Below are positions 37,720 to 47,539 of a stretch of DNA of 64,000 nt, piece after piece; positions within the stretch are counted from its first letter, which is position 1, and the number at the start of each line of letters is the position of its first letter. This stretch comes from Bog-532 sp963775825 (GTDB lineage Bacteria > Actinomycetota > Actinomycetes > Streptosporangiales > Streptosporangiaceae). The notes below the pieces were generated by a model. That model did no database searches, had not been told where the DNA came from, and saw only the letters and a list, made by a program, of their open reading frames with translations. The DNA is taken from positions 186,001-250,000 of the forward strand of contig CAVZKY010000043.1 in the NCBI GenBank assembly GCA_963775825.1, given 5' to 3'. A program made the translations under genes and the position numbers.

Positions 37720-38811
37720 CTAACTCGTGAAGCCCAGTCTGCGAAGGGCCTCATGGGGGAAGCCCAACTCGATGGCGCTTATCTCGTCCAATCTCGCGTG
37801 CTGGCCGGGGTCGAGTCTGACCTGGAGCGCGCCCAGGTTGTCGTCGAGCTGAGCGAGGCTGCGAACCCCGACGGTGGGCGCTGTGACGGCTGGATTCAGA
37901 AGCGTCCAGGCGAGAGCTACTCGTGAGGGTGTGGTACCGGTCTCGGCAGCGACGTCTTTCACGACCTGGGCGATCTCCAGTCCACGCGCGGTGAGAAAGC
38001 CGTTCCCGGCGGCGACCTCCTTGCGGCTGGGCGGCTCGCCGCCGGCGCCGGGCCTTGTCCCAGCCGGGAGGTCGGAGCGGCTGTACTTCCCGGTGAGTAC
38101 CCCGCCTGCCAGCGGAGACCAGCAGGTAACACCGAGCCCCATGGTCGCGGCCATCGGGATGAGGTCCCGCTCGACGGTCCTTTCGATCAGGTTGTAGGGG
38201 ATCTGCAGCGCGATCAGCGGCGCCCAGCCGCGCAATTCCGCGATGGCCTGCATGCGCGACACCTGCCACGCCGGGATGTCGGACATGCCCACGTAGAGGA
38301 CCTTGCCGGCGCGGACCAGGTCGTCCATCGCCCGCAGCACCTCCTCAACGGGGGCCGTGCCGTCCCACATATGGAGGTAGAGCAGGTCGAGGTAGTCGGT
38401 CTGCAGCCGCGCAAGGCTGCCCTCGACCGATCTGACCATGCTCTTGCGCGAATTGCCTCCCGAGTTGGGATCACCCGGACGGGTCGGCATCGTGTACTTT
38501 GTGGCGATCACCAGCTGGTCGCGGCGGGAGCGGGCGAACTCCCCGACCATCCGCTCAGCGGTCCCGTTCGTGTACGCGTTCGCAGTGTCGATGAAGTTCC
38601 CGCCACGGTCGATATAGGCGTCGAAGATCGCCTTGGTGTCGTCCCGGTCGGCGCCCCAGCCCCAGTCGGAGCCGAAGGTCATCGTCCCTAGGGCGAGCGG
38701 TGATACGTGCAGCCCCGTGCGACCCAGCAGCCGGTAGGAGTCCAGGTGCAGGGCGCGGCTCGCGCTGCCATCAGCAACTTGGCCGGGCGGGTTCGATGTC
38801 GTATCGGTCAT
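37720..38811 (-). CDS. Aldo/keto reductase
   Basis: 363 residues. The AKR barrel residues are all present: the Asp in GGNFIDTANAY with the catalytic Tyr, the Lys in LVIATKYTM, and the His in LLYLHMWDG. NADPH-binding features near the C-terminus (SRVALAWTLL, APTVGVRSLAQLDDNL) are normal. The N-terminal 20 residues (MTDTTSNPPGQVADGSASRA) are not conserved. It reduces a carbonyl, with the substrate unknown. It is divergent from the P450 gene at 39020. Confidence 0.9.
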   Translation of the reverse strand: MTDTTSNPPGQVADGSASRALHLDSYRLLGRTGLHVSPLALGTMTFGSDWGWGADRDDTKAIFDAYIDRGGNFIDTANAYTNGTAERMVGEFARSRRDQLVIATKYTMPTRPGDPNSGGNSRKSMVRSVEGSLARLQTDYLDLLYLHMWDGTAPVEEVLRAMDDLVRAGKVLYVGMSDIPAWQVSRMQAIAELRGWAPLIALQIPYNLIERTVERDLIPMAATMGLGVTCWSPLAGGVLTGKYSRSDLPAGTRPGAGGEPPSRKEVAAGNGFLTARGLEIAQVVKDVAAETGTTPSRVALAWTLLNPAVTAPTVGVRSLAQLDDNLGALQVRLDPGQHARLDEISAIELGFPHEALRRLGFTS

Positions 38812-39019
38812 CGCGGCCTCCGGTACCGAGGGGTTGTTCCGGCGCGTCGCAGTTTAATCGTGTAATCGTGTAATTCCATGCCTGCGCGAGAACATGGTCA
38901 AGGTCCGGGACAACCAGGTCGTGGCGCTGAGCGCAACCGCGTAACTACCGCACAACGGCCTTCCAGCCGTGCCGCTACTGCGCCCGGACAGCGGCTTACA
39001 GAAGTTGAAGCCTAGGCTT

Positions 39020-40238
39020 ATGAGCATCGTGGAACACCCCTCCCTCACCCTGCTCCGCGAGCCGGACGTGGTGGCCAACCCCTACCCCGTGCTGGCCGCG
39101 CTCCGCGCGGCGTCGCCCTACACCGCGATCGACGACGCCCTCGTCGTCCTCGGCCGGCACGCAGACTGCTCCCGGATCCTGCGCGATCCGCGGGTCAGCA
39201 GCGAACGCGGCCGGTCCCGGCTGGTGCCGCCGGATTCCAACCGCCGGTTCGGCATGTCGTTCCTGTCGATGGATCCGCCCGACCACACCCGGCTGCGCCT
39301 GCTGGTGGCCAAGGCGTTCACCCCGCGGGTAATCGCCGCGCTGGCCCCGCGGATCCGCGAGGTCACCGGGGAACTGCTGGCTACGGCCGCCGCGCGTGAC
39401 CCGCACGAGCTGGAGGTCGTCAGCCAGCTCGCCTATCCGCTGCCGGTCCGGATCATCTGCGAGCTGCTCGGCGTGCCCGCCGGGGACCAGCACCGCTTCG
39501 CCGGCTGGTCGGCCCGGCTGGCGCACTCGCTGCAGCCGCGCTTCATGGGCAATGACGACGAGCAGGTGGCCGACGCGGCCGTGGCCCGCATCGAGTTCGC
39601 CGACTACTTCCGCGAGCTGGTGGCGCAGCGCCGGGCCCAGCCGGGCGATGATCTGCTCACCGACCTGATCCGGGCCGAGGACGAGGGCAGCCCGGCTCAC
39701 CGAGGCCGAACTGCTGGCCACGAGCATCCTGCTCCTGGTGGCCGGGCACGAGACCACGGTCGGCCTGATCTCCAACGCCGTGCTCGCCCTGCTTCGTCAC
39801 CCGGGCCAGCTGGCCGCGCTCCGTGACGATCGCGGCCTGGCCGGGGGCACCGTCGAGGAAACCCTGCGGTACGACCCGCCGGTGCAGCTCACCGCCCGCG
39901 TCGCCCGGGACGAGATCCAGATCGGGGACGTGACGGCCACGGACGGCGCGGTGATCCTGGTCCTGCTGGCCGCCACCGGGCGGGACCCCGAGGTGTTCCC
40001 CGAGCCCGACCGGTTCGACATCACCCGCCCGGCCGGGGGGCACCTGGCGTTCGCCGCCGGCCCGCATTTCTGCCTGGGCGCGCCGCTGGCCCGGCTGGAG
40101 GCCTCGATCGCGGTCACCGCGTTCGCCCAGCAGCTCACCGGGCCCGCCCTGGACGGCCTCAGCTACAAGCCGAACTTCAACCTCCGCGGCCCCGAGCGCC
40201 TCGTCGTCCGCACGGCCGGCATCCGCCCCGCTGTCTGA
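39020..40238 (+). pseudogene. Cytochrome P450, one frameshift
   Basis: Starts MSIVEHPSLTLLREPDVVANP. Residues 1-225 (SMDPPDHTRLRLLVAKAFTPR, LPVRIICELLGVP) are in one frame. Near 39695 (GCCCGGCTC) the frame changes, and RLTEAELLATSILLLVAGHE picks up the I-helix AGHETT. Then come EETLRY (ExxR), and FAAGPHFCLGAPLARLE with the haem-ligand Cys. With one base corrected it is a full 405-residue bacterial class I P450, needing a ferredoxin and reductase from elsewhere. No such partners are in the window. The substrate is unknown. Confidence 0.88.
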
Positions 40239-40534
40239 CACCGTGCTGGCCCGGGGGACGGCCGGGCGGCCCAGCGGAATCGCCAGGCACCGCCATGATC
40301 TCTTGACACTTATCGTAATCAGTTGAACACTCTTAGCGTTTTCACTCCTAGGAGAGTGGTGCCCATCCGTCGTGAGGACTGCTGATCGGGGGCCTTCACC
40401 ACGGGAGGACCAGGGAGAACAGCATGAGCGAGCGACTTGGCATCCGCGGTGGACCAATCGGCCCCTCACCGCCCTGGCCACGCGGCTGACGCTGATCCAC
40501 GAGGAGGGCAGGACCGGTCGCTGTCCCCGAGTCC
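40239..40534. other. Gap holding a very short open frame
   Basis: A TTGACA at about 40303 and a 21-codon frame at 40424-40489 (MSERLGIRGGPIG onward) behind AGGGAGAAC. In a neighbouring frame ALATRLTLIHEEGRTG follows. It may be the remains of a small gene, but no family is recognised. Confidence 0.25.
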
Positions 40535-41452
40535 TCACGGACGAACGCTGATGATCGTCTTCCCCTTGCGTCGCTCGGTCGGGTTGAGGGCGGCGACGGC
40601 ATCGTCGAGGGTCGCGACGTTGCCGATGTTCGTCCGCAGCCGTCCGTCCCGCACCCGCCGCACGACCTCACCCAGTTGGGCACGATCGGACTCGACAACG
40701 AAATCGACCGCCAGGCCGTCGGCGGGCCGCGCCCCGGTCGGTCCGACGACGGACACCAGCGTCCCCCCGGCTCGAACCAGACCCGCGGACCGCTGCTGGA
40801 TGTCGCCGCCGATGACATCGAAAACCAGGTCGACTCCGTCGACGTCTTCCAGCGCGTCGTTGTCGAGGTCGACGAACTCCTGCGCGCCGAAGTCGAGCGC
40901 CTTCTGACGGTCGGCAGCGCGTCCGGTGCCGATGACGTACGCACCGAACTCACGCGCGAGCTGCGTCACCATCGTCCCGACTGCGCCGGCCGCGCCGTGC
41001 ACGAGCACGCTCTGCCCCGCCTGAAGGCGGCCGTGCTCGAACAGTCCCTGCCACGCGGTCAGCCCCGAAATCGGCAGGCTCGCGCCCGCCGTGAAGTCGA
41101 CGTCGCCCGGCAGCGGCGCGAGGTTGCGTGCCTCGACGGCCACATACTCCGCCAGGGTGCCGTCGCGATGCCAGTCCGTGAGGCCGAACACCCGCTGTCC
41201 CACCGACAGCCCCGTCGTGCCATAGCCGAGGGCGGTGACCACTCCGGCCAGCTCGTGCCCGGGAATCGACGGTGTTCGGTCACGGCCGCGGCGATCGGTC
41301 CAAGTCGAGGGCCACGTCAGCTCACCCGAGGTGAATCCCGACGCATGAACCTGAACAACGACGTCGTTTATCGCCGGTTCCGGCTCGGGCCGCTCCACCA
41401 GCGTCATCCCGGCTGTTCCCGCAGCCTCGTCCGTCACCACAATCGCCTTCAT
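40535..41452 (-). CDS. NADP-dependent oxidoreductase, MDR (quinone-reductase-like) family
   Basis: 305 residues. The N-terminal GroES-like domain includes VQVHASGFTSGEL and IPGHELAGVVTALG. The Rossmann half begins VLVHGAAGAVGTMVTQLAREFGA with the AxxGxxG motif, and ends GRLRTNIGNVATLDDAVAALN. No zinc-ligand Cys residues are seen, so it belongs with the zinc-independent quinone or enone reductases. It reduces a C=C or quinone with NADPH. No obvious partner gene; the P450 ends 300 bases away in the convergent direction. Confidence 0.88.
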   Translation of the reverse strand: MKAIVVTDEAAGTAGMTLVERPEPEPAINDVVVQVHASGFTSGELTWPSTWTDRRGRDRTPSIPGHELAGVVTALGYGTTGLSVGQRVFGLTDWHRDGTLAEYVAVEARNLAPLPGDVDFTAGASLPISGLTAWQGLFEHGRLQAGQSVLVHGAAGAVGTMVTQLAREFGAYVIGTGRAADRQKALDFGAQEFVDLDNDALEDVDGVDLVFDVIGGDIQQRSAGLVRAGGTLVSVVGPTGARPADGLAVDFVVESDRAQLGEVVRRVRDGRLRTNIGNVATLDDAVAALNPTERRKGKTIISVRP

Positions 41453-41622
41453 CAGGCACTTCCTGTATCCAGTCCTCGCCGCTGCACCATGAGGCCTGCC
41501 CGGCCTTCGCGAGCGTCGTCAGCGTGGCGAGGCGTGCATCAATACCCTGCCTCATAGTTTCGTACAGTCAATCGCTATAACGAGACAACTGCTGGCCGGA
41601 CCAGGCCTCAGCGGGGGGCGGG

Positions 41623-41730
41623 CAGTTGGTTGACACCTACTACACGACCAGGGCCTTCCAGCAGATCACCGGCCGCCCCCCGCGCCCGGTGGCCGAGGTC
41701 CTTCACGAGCACCGCGCCCAATTCGCCTGA
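41623..41730 (+). pseudogene. C-terminal remnant of an NmrA-like NAD(P)-binding protein
   Basis: 35 codons (VDTYYTTRAFQQITGRPPRP, then VAEVLHEHRAQFA and a stop) that match the last part of NmrA-family proteins, where TYYTTxAFxxITGR and LxEHRxxF are the usual ending. The rest of the gene is not present upstream in any frame. It is a deletion scar in the gap between the MDR gene and the aquaporin, which otherwise (41453-41958) shows nothing. Confidence 0.5.
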
Positions 41731-41958
41731 GGCCCCGGTCGCTCCTCATGGCGCATTCGGCGACATAATCTCTGTTGATTACTTTGAATTCGCCGGCACT
41801 GTGTAAGCGAGCGCCTCGCCGAACCCGCGGTGGCATTTCGCGATGGCATCGGTCCGGCCAACGGCTGGCCACGCGGCGGTGATCTTCGAAGGGCAGGCCG
41901 GCGTAGGCTGGGCTAGCCAGGTCTTCCGATGGCCCGGCGGCGGGGAAGGCAGGAGCCG

Positions 41959-43192
41959 TTGAGTAGCAATCCCGCCCAGGCGGAGCCGCCCCGGGGCCCG
42001 GCGGCGGAGCGCCCGCACGGCCCGGGGCCGGAACGCCCGCACGGCCCGGCGGCGGAGCGTCCGTACGGTCCGGGGCGGAGCGCGCACGGCCCGGGGCCGG
42101 AGCCCCTCGCCGGGGCCATCTCGGTGCGCCGGGACGGCATGGGGTCCGGGCTCGGGTCCCTCGGCCGGCCGAACTCGATCGTCAGGCAGTTCAACTTCTG
42201 GGATGACCGGTACGAGGGGCGGCGGCTGTTCGCCGAGCTGCTCGGTACCTTCTTCCTGGTCCTGGTGGCGGCGGGCGCCGGGATGGTGAACGCGCGGTTC
42301 GGCGGGCACGCCGTCCCCGCGGCGGCCCGGGTGGTCGCCCCGGCCCTGATGGTGATGGCGATCATCCTGTTCATGGGGACCGTCTCCGGCGCGCACCTCA
42401 ACCCGGTGGTGAGCGCCGCGTTTGCGCTGCGTGGCGATTTCCCCTGGAGGCGGGTACCCGCCTACGTCGTGGCCCAGTTCGCCGGCGCGGTGCTGGCCAC
42501 GCTGTTGCTGTGGGCGCTGATCGGGCGGCACGGCAGCGCGGGCCTGACCCTGCCCGGCCCCGGCATCCCGGTGCCGGTCGCGATGGTCTGGGAGTTGGTG
42601 CTGACGACCGGGCTCGTCAGCGTGATCCTCGGCACCGCGTCCGGAGCCCAGCAGGTGGGGGCGTTCGCCGCCATCGCGGTGGGCAGCTACATCGCGCTGG
42701 CCGGGCTGTGGGGGGCGCCGGTCAGCGGGGCCTCGATGAATCCCGCGCGCTCGCTCGGGCCTGCCCTGGTACTCGGCGACTGGCACGCCTGGTGGGCCTA
42801 CCTGGTGGGGCCTGGCCGCGGGCGCGGCGCTGGCCGTCGGCATCGCGCAGATCCTGCGGGGGCCGGGCGGCGGGGAACACAGCCGCCAGGCCGCGCAGGG
42901 CACGATAGGGCTGCAGTGGCGAGCCGGGATATCGGGACCAGTGGCCGACCGCACCGCCCTCCGGCCAGCCGTCAGGGACCCAGCCGCAGGCGCCACCGGC
43001 TGCGGGACCCCCGGCTGCGGGACCCACGGCTACGGGACTCCCGCCCGGGACCCACGCAGCGGGACCCACGGCTACGGGACCCACGGCTACGGGACCCACG
43101 GCTACGGGACCCACGGCTACGGGACCCACGGCTACGGGACCCACGGCTACGGGACCGGCGCGGGGGAAGCAGCGGGGCCAAGACATGGTTAG
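41959..43192 (+). CDS. Aquaporin (MIP-family channel), with a frameshift and repeat tail
   Basis: The TTG at 41959 follows GCAGGAG. After a Pro/Gly-rich N-terminal tail the channel has six membrane segments and both signature half-helices: AHLNPVVSAAF and ASMNPARSLGP, with the second one a canonical NPA. ELLGTFFLVLVAAGAGMV is the first membrane helix. After WWAYLVGP (near 42812, GGGGCC) the frame changes, and the last part (LAAGAALAVGIAQILRG) is in another frame. That frame continues with HGYGT repeats to a stop at 43192, overlapping the next gene. It conducts water or a small solute such as glycerol. Confidence 0.8.
43061..43150. repeat. 15-bp tandem repeat, six copies
   Basis: Six identical units of GGGACCCACGGCTAC, 90 bp. 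In the aquaporin tail frame they read HGYGT repeats. Confidence 0.92.
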
Positions 43193-44653
43193 CCCTCAGG
43201 ACACCCGCGCCGTGTCCAACGGCGCACTGCCGGATCTGTCGGGCCTGGCAGGCCGAACCCCGGCCGACCGGGCCGCCGCCGGGCGGGCGGCCCGCGTCGG
43301 CCGTTCCGCGGCGCAGCCATGCGGGGTTCCACCCGCCGGCAGCCCGGCCTGATCCGGTCGCGCTGCTGACCCAGCAGGACGCCGGGCGGATCGCTGACCT
43401 GCTCCCGATCCGGTTCGGCCGGATGCTGGCCTCCCCCTTCGCCTTCCTGCGCGGCGCCGCGCTGATCATGGCCAGCGACCTGTCCGGGACCCCCGTCACC
43501 GGGCTCTACGTGCAGGCGTGCGGCGACGCGCACCTGTCCAACTTCGGGGTCTACGCCTCCCCCGAACGCCGGCTGGTGTTCGACGTCAACGACTTCGACG
43601 AGACCCTGCCCGCGCCCTGGGAATGGGACGTCAAGCGGCTGGCCACGAGCATCGAGGTAGCCGGGCGCGGCAACGGGTTCAGCCGCGGGCAGCGGCGCGC
43701 CAACGCGCTCGCGGCGGTGGCCCGCTATCGCGGCGCGATGGCTGGCTTCGCCGGCCGTCCCGAGCTGGGCATCTGGTACTGCACCCTCGGAACTGGACGA
43801 GCTGCGCCGCCAGTACCGGGACCTGCTGAACCGGCCGGAACGAAAGCTCGCCCGGGCCGACCTGGCCCGGATCCGGGACCGGGACGGAAGGCAGGCGCTC
43901 AGCGAGCTGATTCACGTGGTCCAGGGACAGCCCCGGTTCCTCTGCAAGCCGCCGCTCCTGGTCCCGGTCGCCGACCTGCCGGGATCGCCCGGGCCTGGCA
44001 CTTCCCGGCCCGGGATCGACGGCATCCTGGCCCGCTACCGCGCCACTCTGGCCCCGGACCGGCGGCATCTGGTCAGCCGGTTCACGGTGGCCGACGCGGC
44101 CCGCAAGGTGGTCGGGGTCGGCAGCGTCGGAATGGGCTGCTGGATCATCCTGCTGACCGGCCGCGACCCATCGGATCTGCTCGTTCTCCAGGTCAAGCAG
44201 GCCACCACGTCGGTGCTCAGCGCGTCCGCCGGGCCCACCGTGTACCACAGCCAGGGCAAGCGCGTCGTCTGCGGGCAGCAGCTCATGCAGGAGGCCAGCG
44301 ACATCTTCCTCGGCTGGCACGCCGCGGCTGCGGGCGGCGCGGCCGCGGCCGGCGCGGGCGTCGGGGACTGCTACATCCGCCAGTTGCGCGACTGGAAGTA
44401 CTCGCCGGTCGTCGAGGCCATGCGGCCGCGCGTGATGCGCAGCTACGGAGAGCTGTGCGGGCAGACCCTGGCCCGGGCGCACGCCCGCTCCGGTGACAGC
44501 ATCGCCATCGCGGCCTACCTCGGCGGCTCGGACGTCTTCGACCAGGCGGTGGCCGACTTCGCGGCCGCCTACGCCGACCAGAACGACCGCGATCGCGCCA
44601 GCCTGGAGGCTGCGGTCACCGCGGGCCGGCTGACGGCCGAGCCGGGCGTCTAA
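43185..44653 (+). pseudogene. DUF2252 protein, two frameshifts
   Basis: The ATG at 43185 overlaps the aquaporin end. MVSPQDTRAVSNGALPDLSG and a helical start occupy frame one to about 43315. Then FHPPAARPDPVALLTQQDAGR, LTGLYVQACGDAHLSNFGVYA and DVNDFDETLPAPWEWDVKRL are in frame two, the last a strong DUF2252 signature with kinase-like GDxHxxNF and DFD motifs. Near 43795 the frame changes again, and the remainder (VGVGSVGMGCWIILLTGRDPSD to a stop at 44653) is in frame three. Repaired it is about 490 residues. The fold is kinase-like, the reaction unknown. Both breaks lie in GC-rich runs. Confidence 0.82.
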
Positions 44654-44973
44654 CTAATTGGTACTGCAACGGCACTTAGGTGGGTGTTTTTAGCCGCATC
44701 GTCGGTGGTGACACAGCCGGTTGGCGCCGACGCCGTCAGCGCCAGCCTGACAGGACCGGATGCTCCGGGCCGGGTGAGTAAGCTACCGATCAAGCTGGCC
44801 GCGGTCGAGATTACCTCTTGCGCTGCCGTGCTCGCAGCTGATCGCGTGAGCCGCCGAGATGAAGCGAGCCGTCTTCGTGATGCGGGTGTACCAGCAGCGA
44901 TCGTCATCGTTCCTGGATCCCAGGCAGCCTGCCGCTGGTCGTGGCATGGCCGGGAGGCTGTCCGGCCGGGGTG
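44654..44973. other. Gene-free gap
   Basis: 320 bases between the DUF2252 and TetR genes. Open frames exist on both strands (for example 85 codons on the minus strand) but show no coding character. No clear repeat or terminator. Confidence 0.3.
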
Positions 44974-45609
44974 TCAGCTGCCGTCCAGGCCGAGCCTGCG
45001 GCGCACGACCTGGCGGGCCAGGTCCAAGACGGCGGAGTCATCGTGCAGCACGAAGTTGGTGTCGGTGGCCAGGATGATCCCGTTCAGCTCGAACGCGAGC
45101 CGCTGAGGGTCCTCATCTGCGGGGAGTTCCCCCTGCTCGATCGCGGTGGCCGCGAAGCCCCTGATCAGTTCCACGAACCCGGACTGGAACCCGGCGACCG
45201 CGTCCTTGACCGGGCCGGGACGGGTACCCATTTCCAGCGCGGCACCGGCGAAGAAGCACCCGCCGGGGAAGGTGCGGCGCTGCAGGTGCTCGAAGAACGC
45301 CTCGCACACCGCCGCGAGCTGGGCCAGCCCGGCCGGGGCGGCCAGGGCGGGCTGGACGACTTCGCCGGCGAAGATCCGCCCCGCCTCTTGCACGGTGGCC
45401 AGCTGGAGTTCCTGCTTGGAGCGGAAGTGCGCGTACAGGCCGCTCTTGCTCATGCCGATCGCCGCGGCCAGGTTCCCGATCGACAGGCCCTCCAGCCCGT
45501 CCACGGTGGCCAGCGACGCGGCCGCGCGCAAGATCGCAGCCCGGGTGCGTTCCCCATCCGCGCGAGGCTGCCGCGCCCGGGTGCGCGGACTCGTTGCACT
45601 CTCCGTCAC
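44974..45609 (-). CDS. TetR-family transcriptional regulator
   Basis: 211 residues. The N-terminal HTH is typical: ERTRAAILRAAASLATVDGL, LSIGNLAAAIGMSKSGLYAHFRSKQELQLAT. The C-terminal ligand domain resembles the TetR_C_6/YvdT-like type (FPGGCFFAGAALEMGTRPGPV). It is divergent from a two-gene unit (SnoaL-like and DsrE-like). Two near-identical sites at 45620-45665 lie in the shared promoter, so it probably represses both directions. The ligand is unknown. Confidence 0.9.
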   Translation of the reverse strand: MTESATSPRTRARQPRADGERTRAAILRAAASLATVDGLEGLSIGNLAAAIGMSKSGLYAHFRSKQELQLATVQEAGRIFAGEVVQPALAAPAGLAQLAAVCEAFFEHLQRRTFPGGCFFAGAALEMGTRPGPVKDAVAGFQSGFVELIRGFAATAIEQGELPADEDPQRLAFELNGIILATDTNFVLHDDSAVLDLARQVVRRRLGLDGS

Positions 45610-45610
45610 C

Positions 45611-45665
45611 TTGACAAGATAGCACGACCGGTCGTATCGTCCGATTCAGCGCGAACGATCGTGCT
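45611..45665 (+). promoter_or_regulatory. Promoter overlapped by two TetR operator candidates
   Basis: TTGACA at 45611-45616 and TATCGT about 18 bases on make a good -35/-10 pair toward the SnoaL gene. TAGCACGACCGGTCGTA (45620-45636) contains a 12-bp perfect palindrome and lies on it. CGAACGATCGTGCTA (45652-45665) is the same motif on the other strand (TAGCACGATCGTTCG). Confidence 0.65.
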
Positions 45666-45689
45666 AAGTTCCGGGGGGAGGGCCTGGCT

Positions 45690-46124
45690 ATGGTCACCGG
45701 CAGCGCAGTCCAGGAAGGCGAGCCGCGGCTGCCCGCGGCGGCAGGCGTCTGGGGGCCCGCCGACGCCTACCTCGAGGCGATCGTGGACCGGGACCCGGCA
45801 CTGCTCGCCCGGGTCCTCGACGGGGCAGCGTCGATGCGGGCACTGATCCCGCCGGGGTTGCGGCAGGCATCAGGAGCGGACCAGGTGGCGTCGCTGGTGC
45901 TCGGCTGGTTCGCGGGCGCGTCAGCCGTTGAACTGCGTGAGGCCGACGCCGCTGCGATCGGGTCACGCACCCGGCTCCGGTACCGCCTGCGAATCGCCGA
46001 GGGCGATCAGGTCTACGACGCCGAGCAGGTCGCCTGCCGCACCCTCGTCGGCGGCAGGATCGTGGCCGCTGACCTGATCTGCTCCGGAGCTCACCCTATC
46101 GGAGCCCAGAAGGCCAGCGGCTGA
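45690..46124 (+). CDS. SnoaL-like (NTF2-fold) protein
   Basis: 144 residues. YLEAIVDRDPALLARVLDGAAS is the usual first helix, ALIPPGLRQASGADQVASLVL the next segment, and the strands YRLRIAEGDQVYDAEQVACR and GGRIVAADLICSG follow. It is the first gene after the TetR-controlled promoter, 87 bases ahead of the DsrE-like gene. The fold is a small-molecule pocket; no reaction can be named. The shared promoter suggests it and the DsrE protein respond to the same compound. Confidence 0.75.
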   Translation: MVTGSAVQEGEPRLPAAAGVWGPADAYLEAIVDRDPALLARVLDGAASMRALIPPGLRQASGADQVASLVLGWFAGASAVELREADAAAIGSRTRLRYRLRIAEGDQVYDAEQVACRTLVGGRIVAADLICSGAHPIGAQKASG

Positions 46125-46211
46125 GCTCCGCCAGCCCGGCGCAGGCGCTCGTCCCCGCCGCCAGGGCCGCCATAACCAGCGGCCGTCACGCAACTGAAAA
46201 GGAGGCAAGCA

Positions 46212-46577
46212 ATGGCCGGAAAGGCAGTGATCAGTCTCACCACCGGCATGGAAGACCCGGAGAAAGTGACCGTGGCGTTCCTGGTCGCGGTCGGCGCCGC
46301 CGAATCGGGCCGGCCGACCCTGATGTTCCAGGCTAAGGAAGCCGTCCGGCTCGCGCTGGAAGGGGTGGCCACGGGTGTCGCCTGCGACGGCTGCCCGCCC
46401 CTGCCGGACCTGCTGACCCGGTATGAGAAGGCAGGCGGGCGGTTCATGGTCTGCCCGGTCTGCTTCACCGCCAAGCACCTGGACAAGAGCACCCTGCTGC
46501 CCAACGCCGAGCTGGCCGGAAGCGTCCAGCTGTGGGAATGGATCGGCGACGAGGCAGCGACCACCTTCAGCTACTGA
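46212..46577 (+). CDS. DsrE/DsrF-like protein
   Basis: 121 residues behind an ideal AAGGAGG. The DsrE fold is clear: VISLTTGMEDPEKVTVAFLVA, RPTLMFQAKEAVRLALEG, and LTRYEKAGGRFMVCPVCFTA with a CPVC pair. These proteins often carry a reactive Cys for sulfur transfer; C-P-V-C could serve as the site. It is the second gene of the TetR-regulated unit. The pathway is unknown, since no other sulfur gene is near. Confidence 0.8.
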   Translation: MAGKAVISLTTGMEDPEKVTVAFLVAVGAAESGRPTLMFQAKEAVRLALEGVATGVACDGCPPLPDLLTRYEKAGGRFMVCPVCFTAKHLDKSTLLPNAELAGSVQLWEWIGDEAATTFSY

Positions 46578-47060
46578 CCATCTGCTCCGCGTGAGCAGCC
46601 GCGGGCGGTTGCGGAGTTGCCGTTCGCCCTGCAGGCCGGGCGCGGGTCCCATGATTCCGATGTGTGACGATCAGGAAACCACCGGGACCCGCGCACGCCC
46701 AGGATATGCCGGGCCATCGGCCGGGACAGGCGGTCGGCTGCCGCTGCTGCCCGGGCGGAACCGGCCCCAGCACCCGGGTACCGCGCTACCCGTCGGATAG
46801 GCGGAACGCCTCCTTTAGTTGCCCCGCGGGCTTGTCGTGCCCGTCATACCGTCACCCGGCTTATGGTAACTCTGAGTAGTCCATCCATCACTAACGAAAG
46901 CACAGTGCGCCCATGCATCACCCGCCCCGTCCTCGCCTGTCCTGTTCACCACGATGTGCAAGTTCAGTGGCAACCCCTGCCACCGGGGCAAGGGCCAGGC
47001 GCAGATGATCCCGGGCTGGCCGTATTCGGTGATCGCGGCGCTGGAGCCGGCGGGATGGGA
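46578..47060. other. Gap with an 11-bp inverted repeat
   Basis: No gene is supported. GCGCGGGTCCC (46640-46650) and GGGACCCGCGC (46684-46694) are perfect arms around 33 bases. This could be a terminator for the DsrE gene or a remnant of a small mobile element. The remainder shows nothing. Confidence 0.4.
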
Positions 47061-47405
47061 TCAGGTGTGCTCGGCGGCACGGTCGGCGGTGCTTTGGGCC
47101 TTCGCGGCCAGCAGCATCAGGCCGCCGCAGCCGACCACGATCCACCAGGGGATGGCGATGCCCCGCATCCAGGCGTGGTAGCCACGCTCGGTCTCCATGA
47201 GCACGAACATAAGGGGCCAGCCCACCACGATCGGCCCGCCGACGAAGAAGGCGAGGAACCGGCGCCAGCCGATCCGGCGGCCGACGCTGGCGACATTGTG
47301 CGCGAAGAAAGGCAGCGCCCGCAGGCCGGCCTGCACCATTCCGGCCAGGACCAGAAGCCAGGCCACCGAGAACTCGATCAGCAGTATCCGCAAGACGACA
47401 CGCAA
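47061..47405 (-). CDS. Small membrane protein of unknown function
   Basis: 114 residues from a TTG at 47405 behind GGAGG; the frame is open further upstream but that sequence is not protein-like. Three hydrophobic stretches: VVLRILLIEFSVAWLLVLAG, FLAFFVGGPIVVGWPLMFVL and IAIPWWIVVGCGGLMLL. GRRIGWRRFLAFFVGGP and the ERGYHAWMRG loop look conserved. No family is recognised. It is divergent from the cyclo-ligase-like gene. Confidence 0.55.
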   Translation of the reverse strand: MRVVLRILLIEFSVAWLLVLAGMVQAGLRALPFFAHNVASVGRRIGWRRFLAFFVGGPIVVGWPLMFVLMETERGYHAWMRGIAIPWWIVVGCGGLMLLAAKAQSTADRAAEHT

Positions 47406-47539
47406 CGCTGCCTCCCTGGGCTGAGGCGCTGGCGAGGTACGGCAGTGACCAGCAGGGTCCCGGCGCGTAGTCCCTCCAGTAGAACACCGGCCGCCGTGCC
47501 CGGGCAACGGGCCCCGGCCTGGCCCGCCACAATAGGACG

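Noticed and set aside
44650..44907. 85-codon minus-strand frame between the DUF2252 and TetR genes
   Set aside because: No ribosome site and no recognisable domain; its sequence is Ala/Ser-rich in the manner of random high-GC frames.
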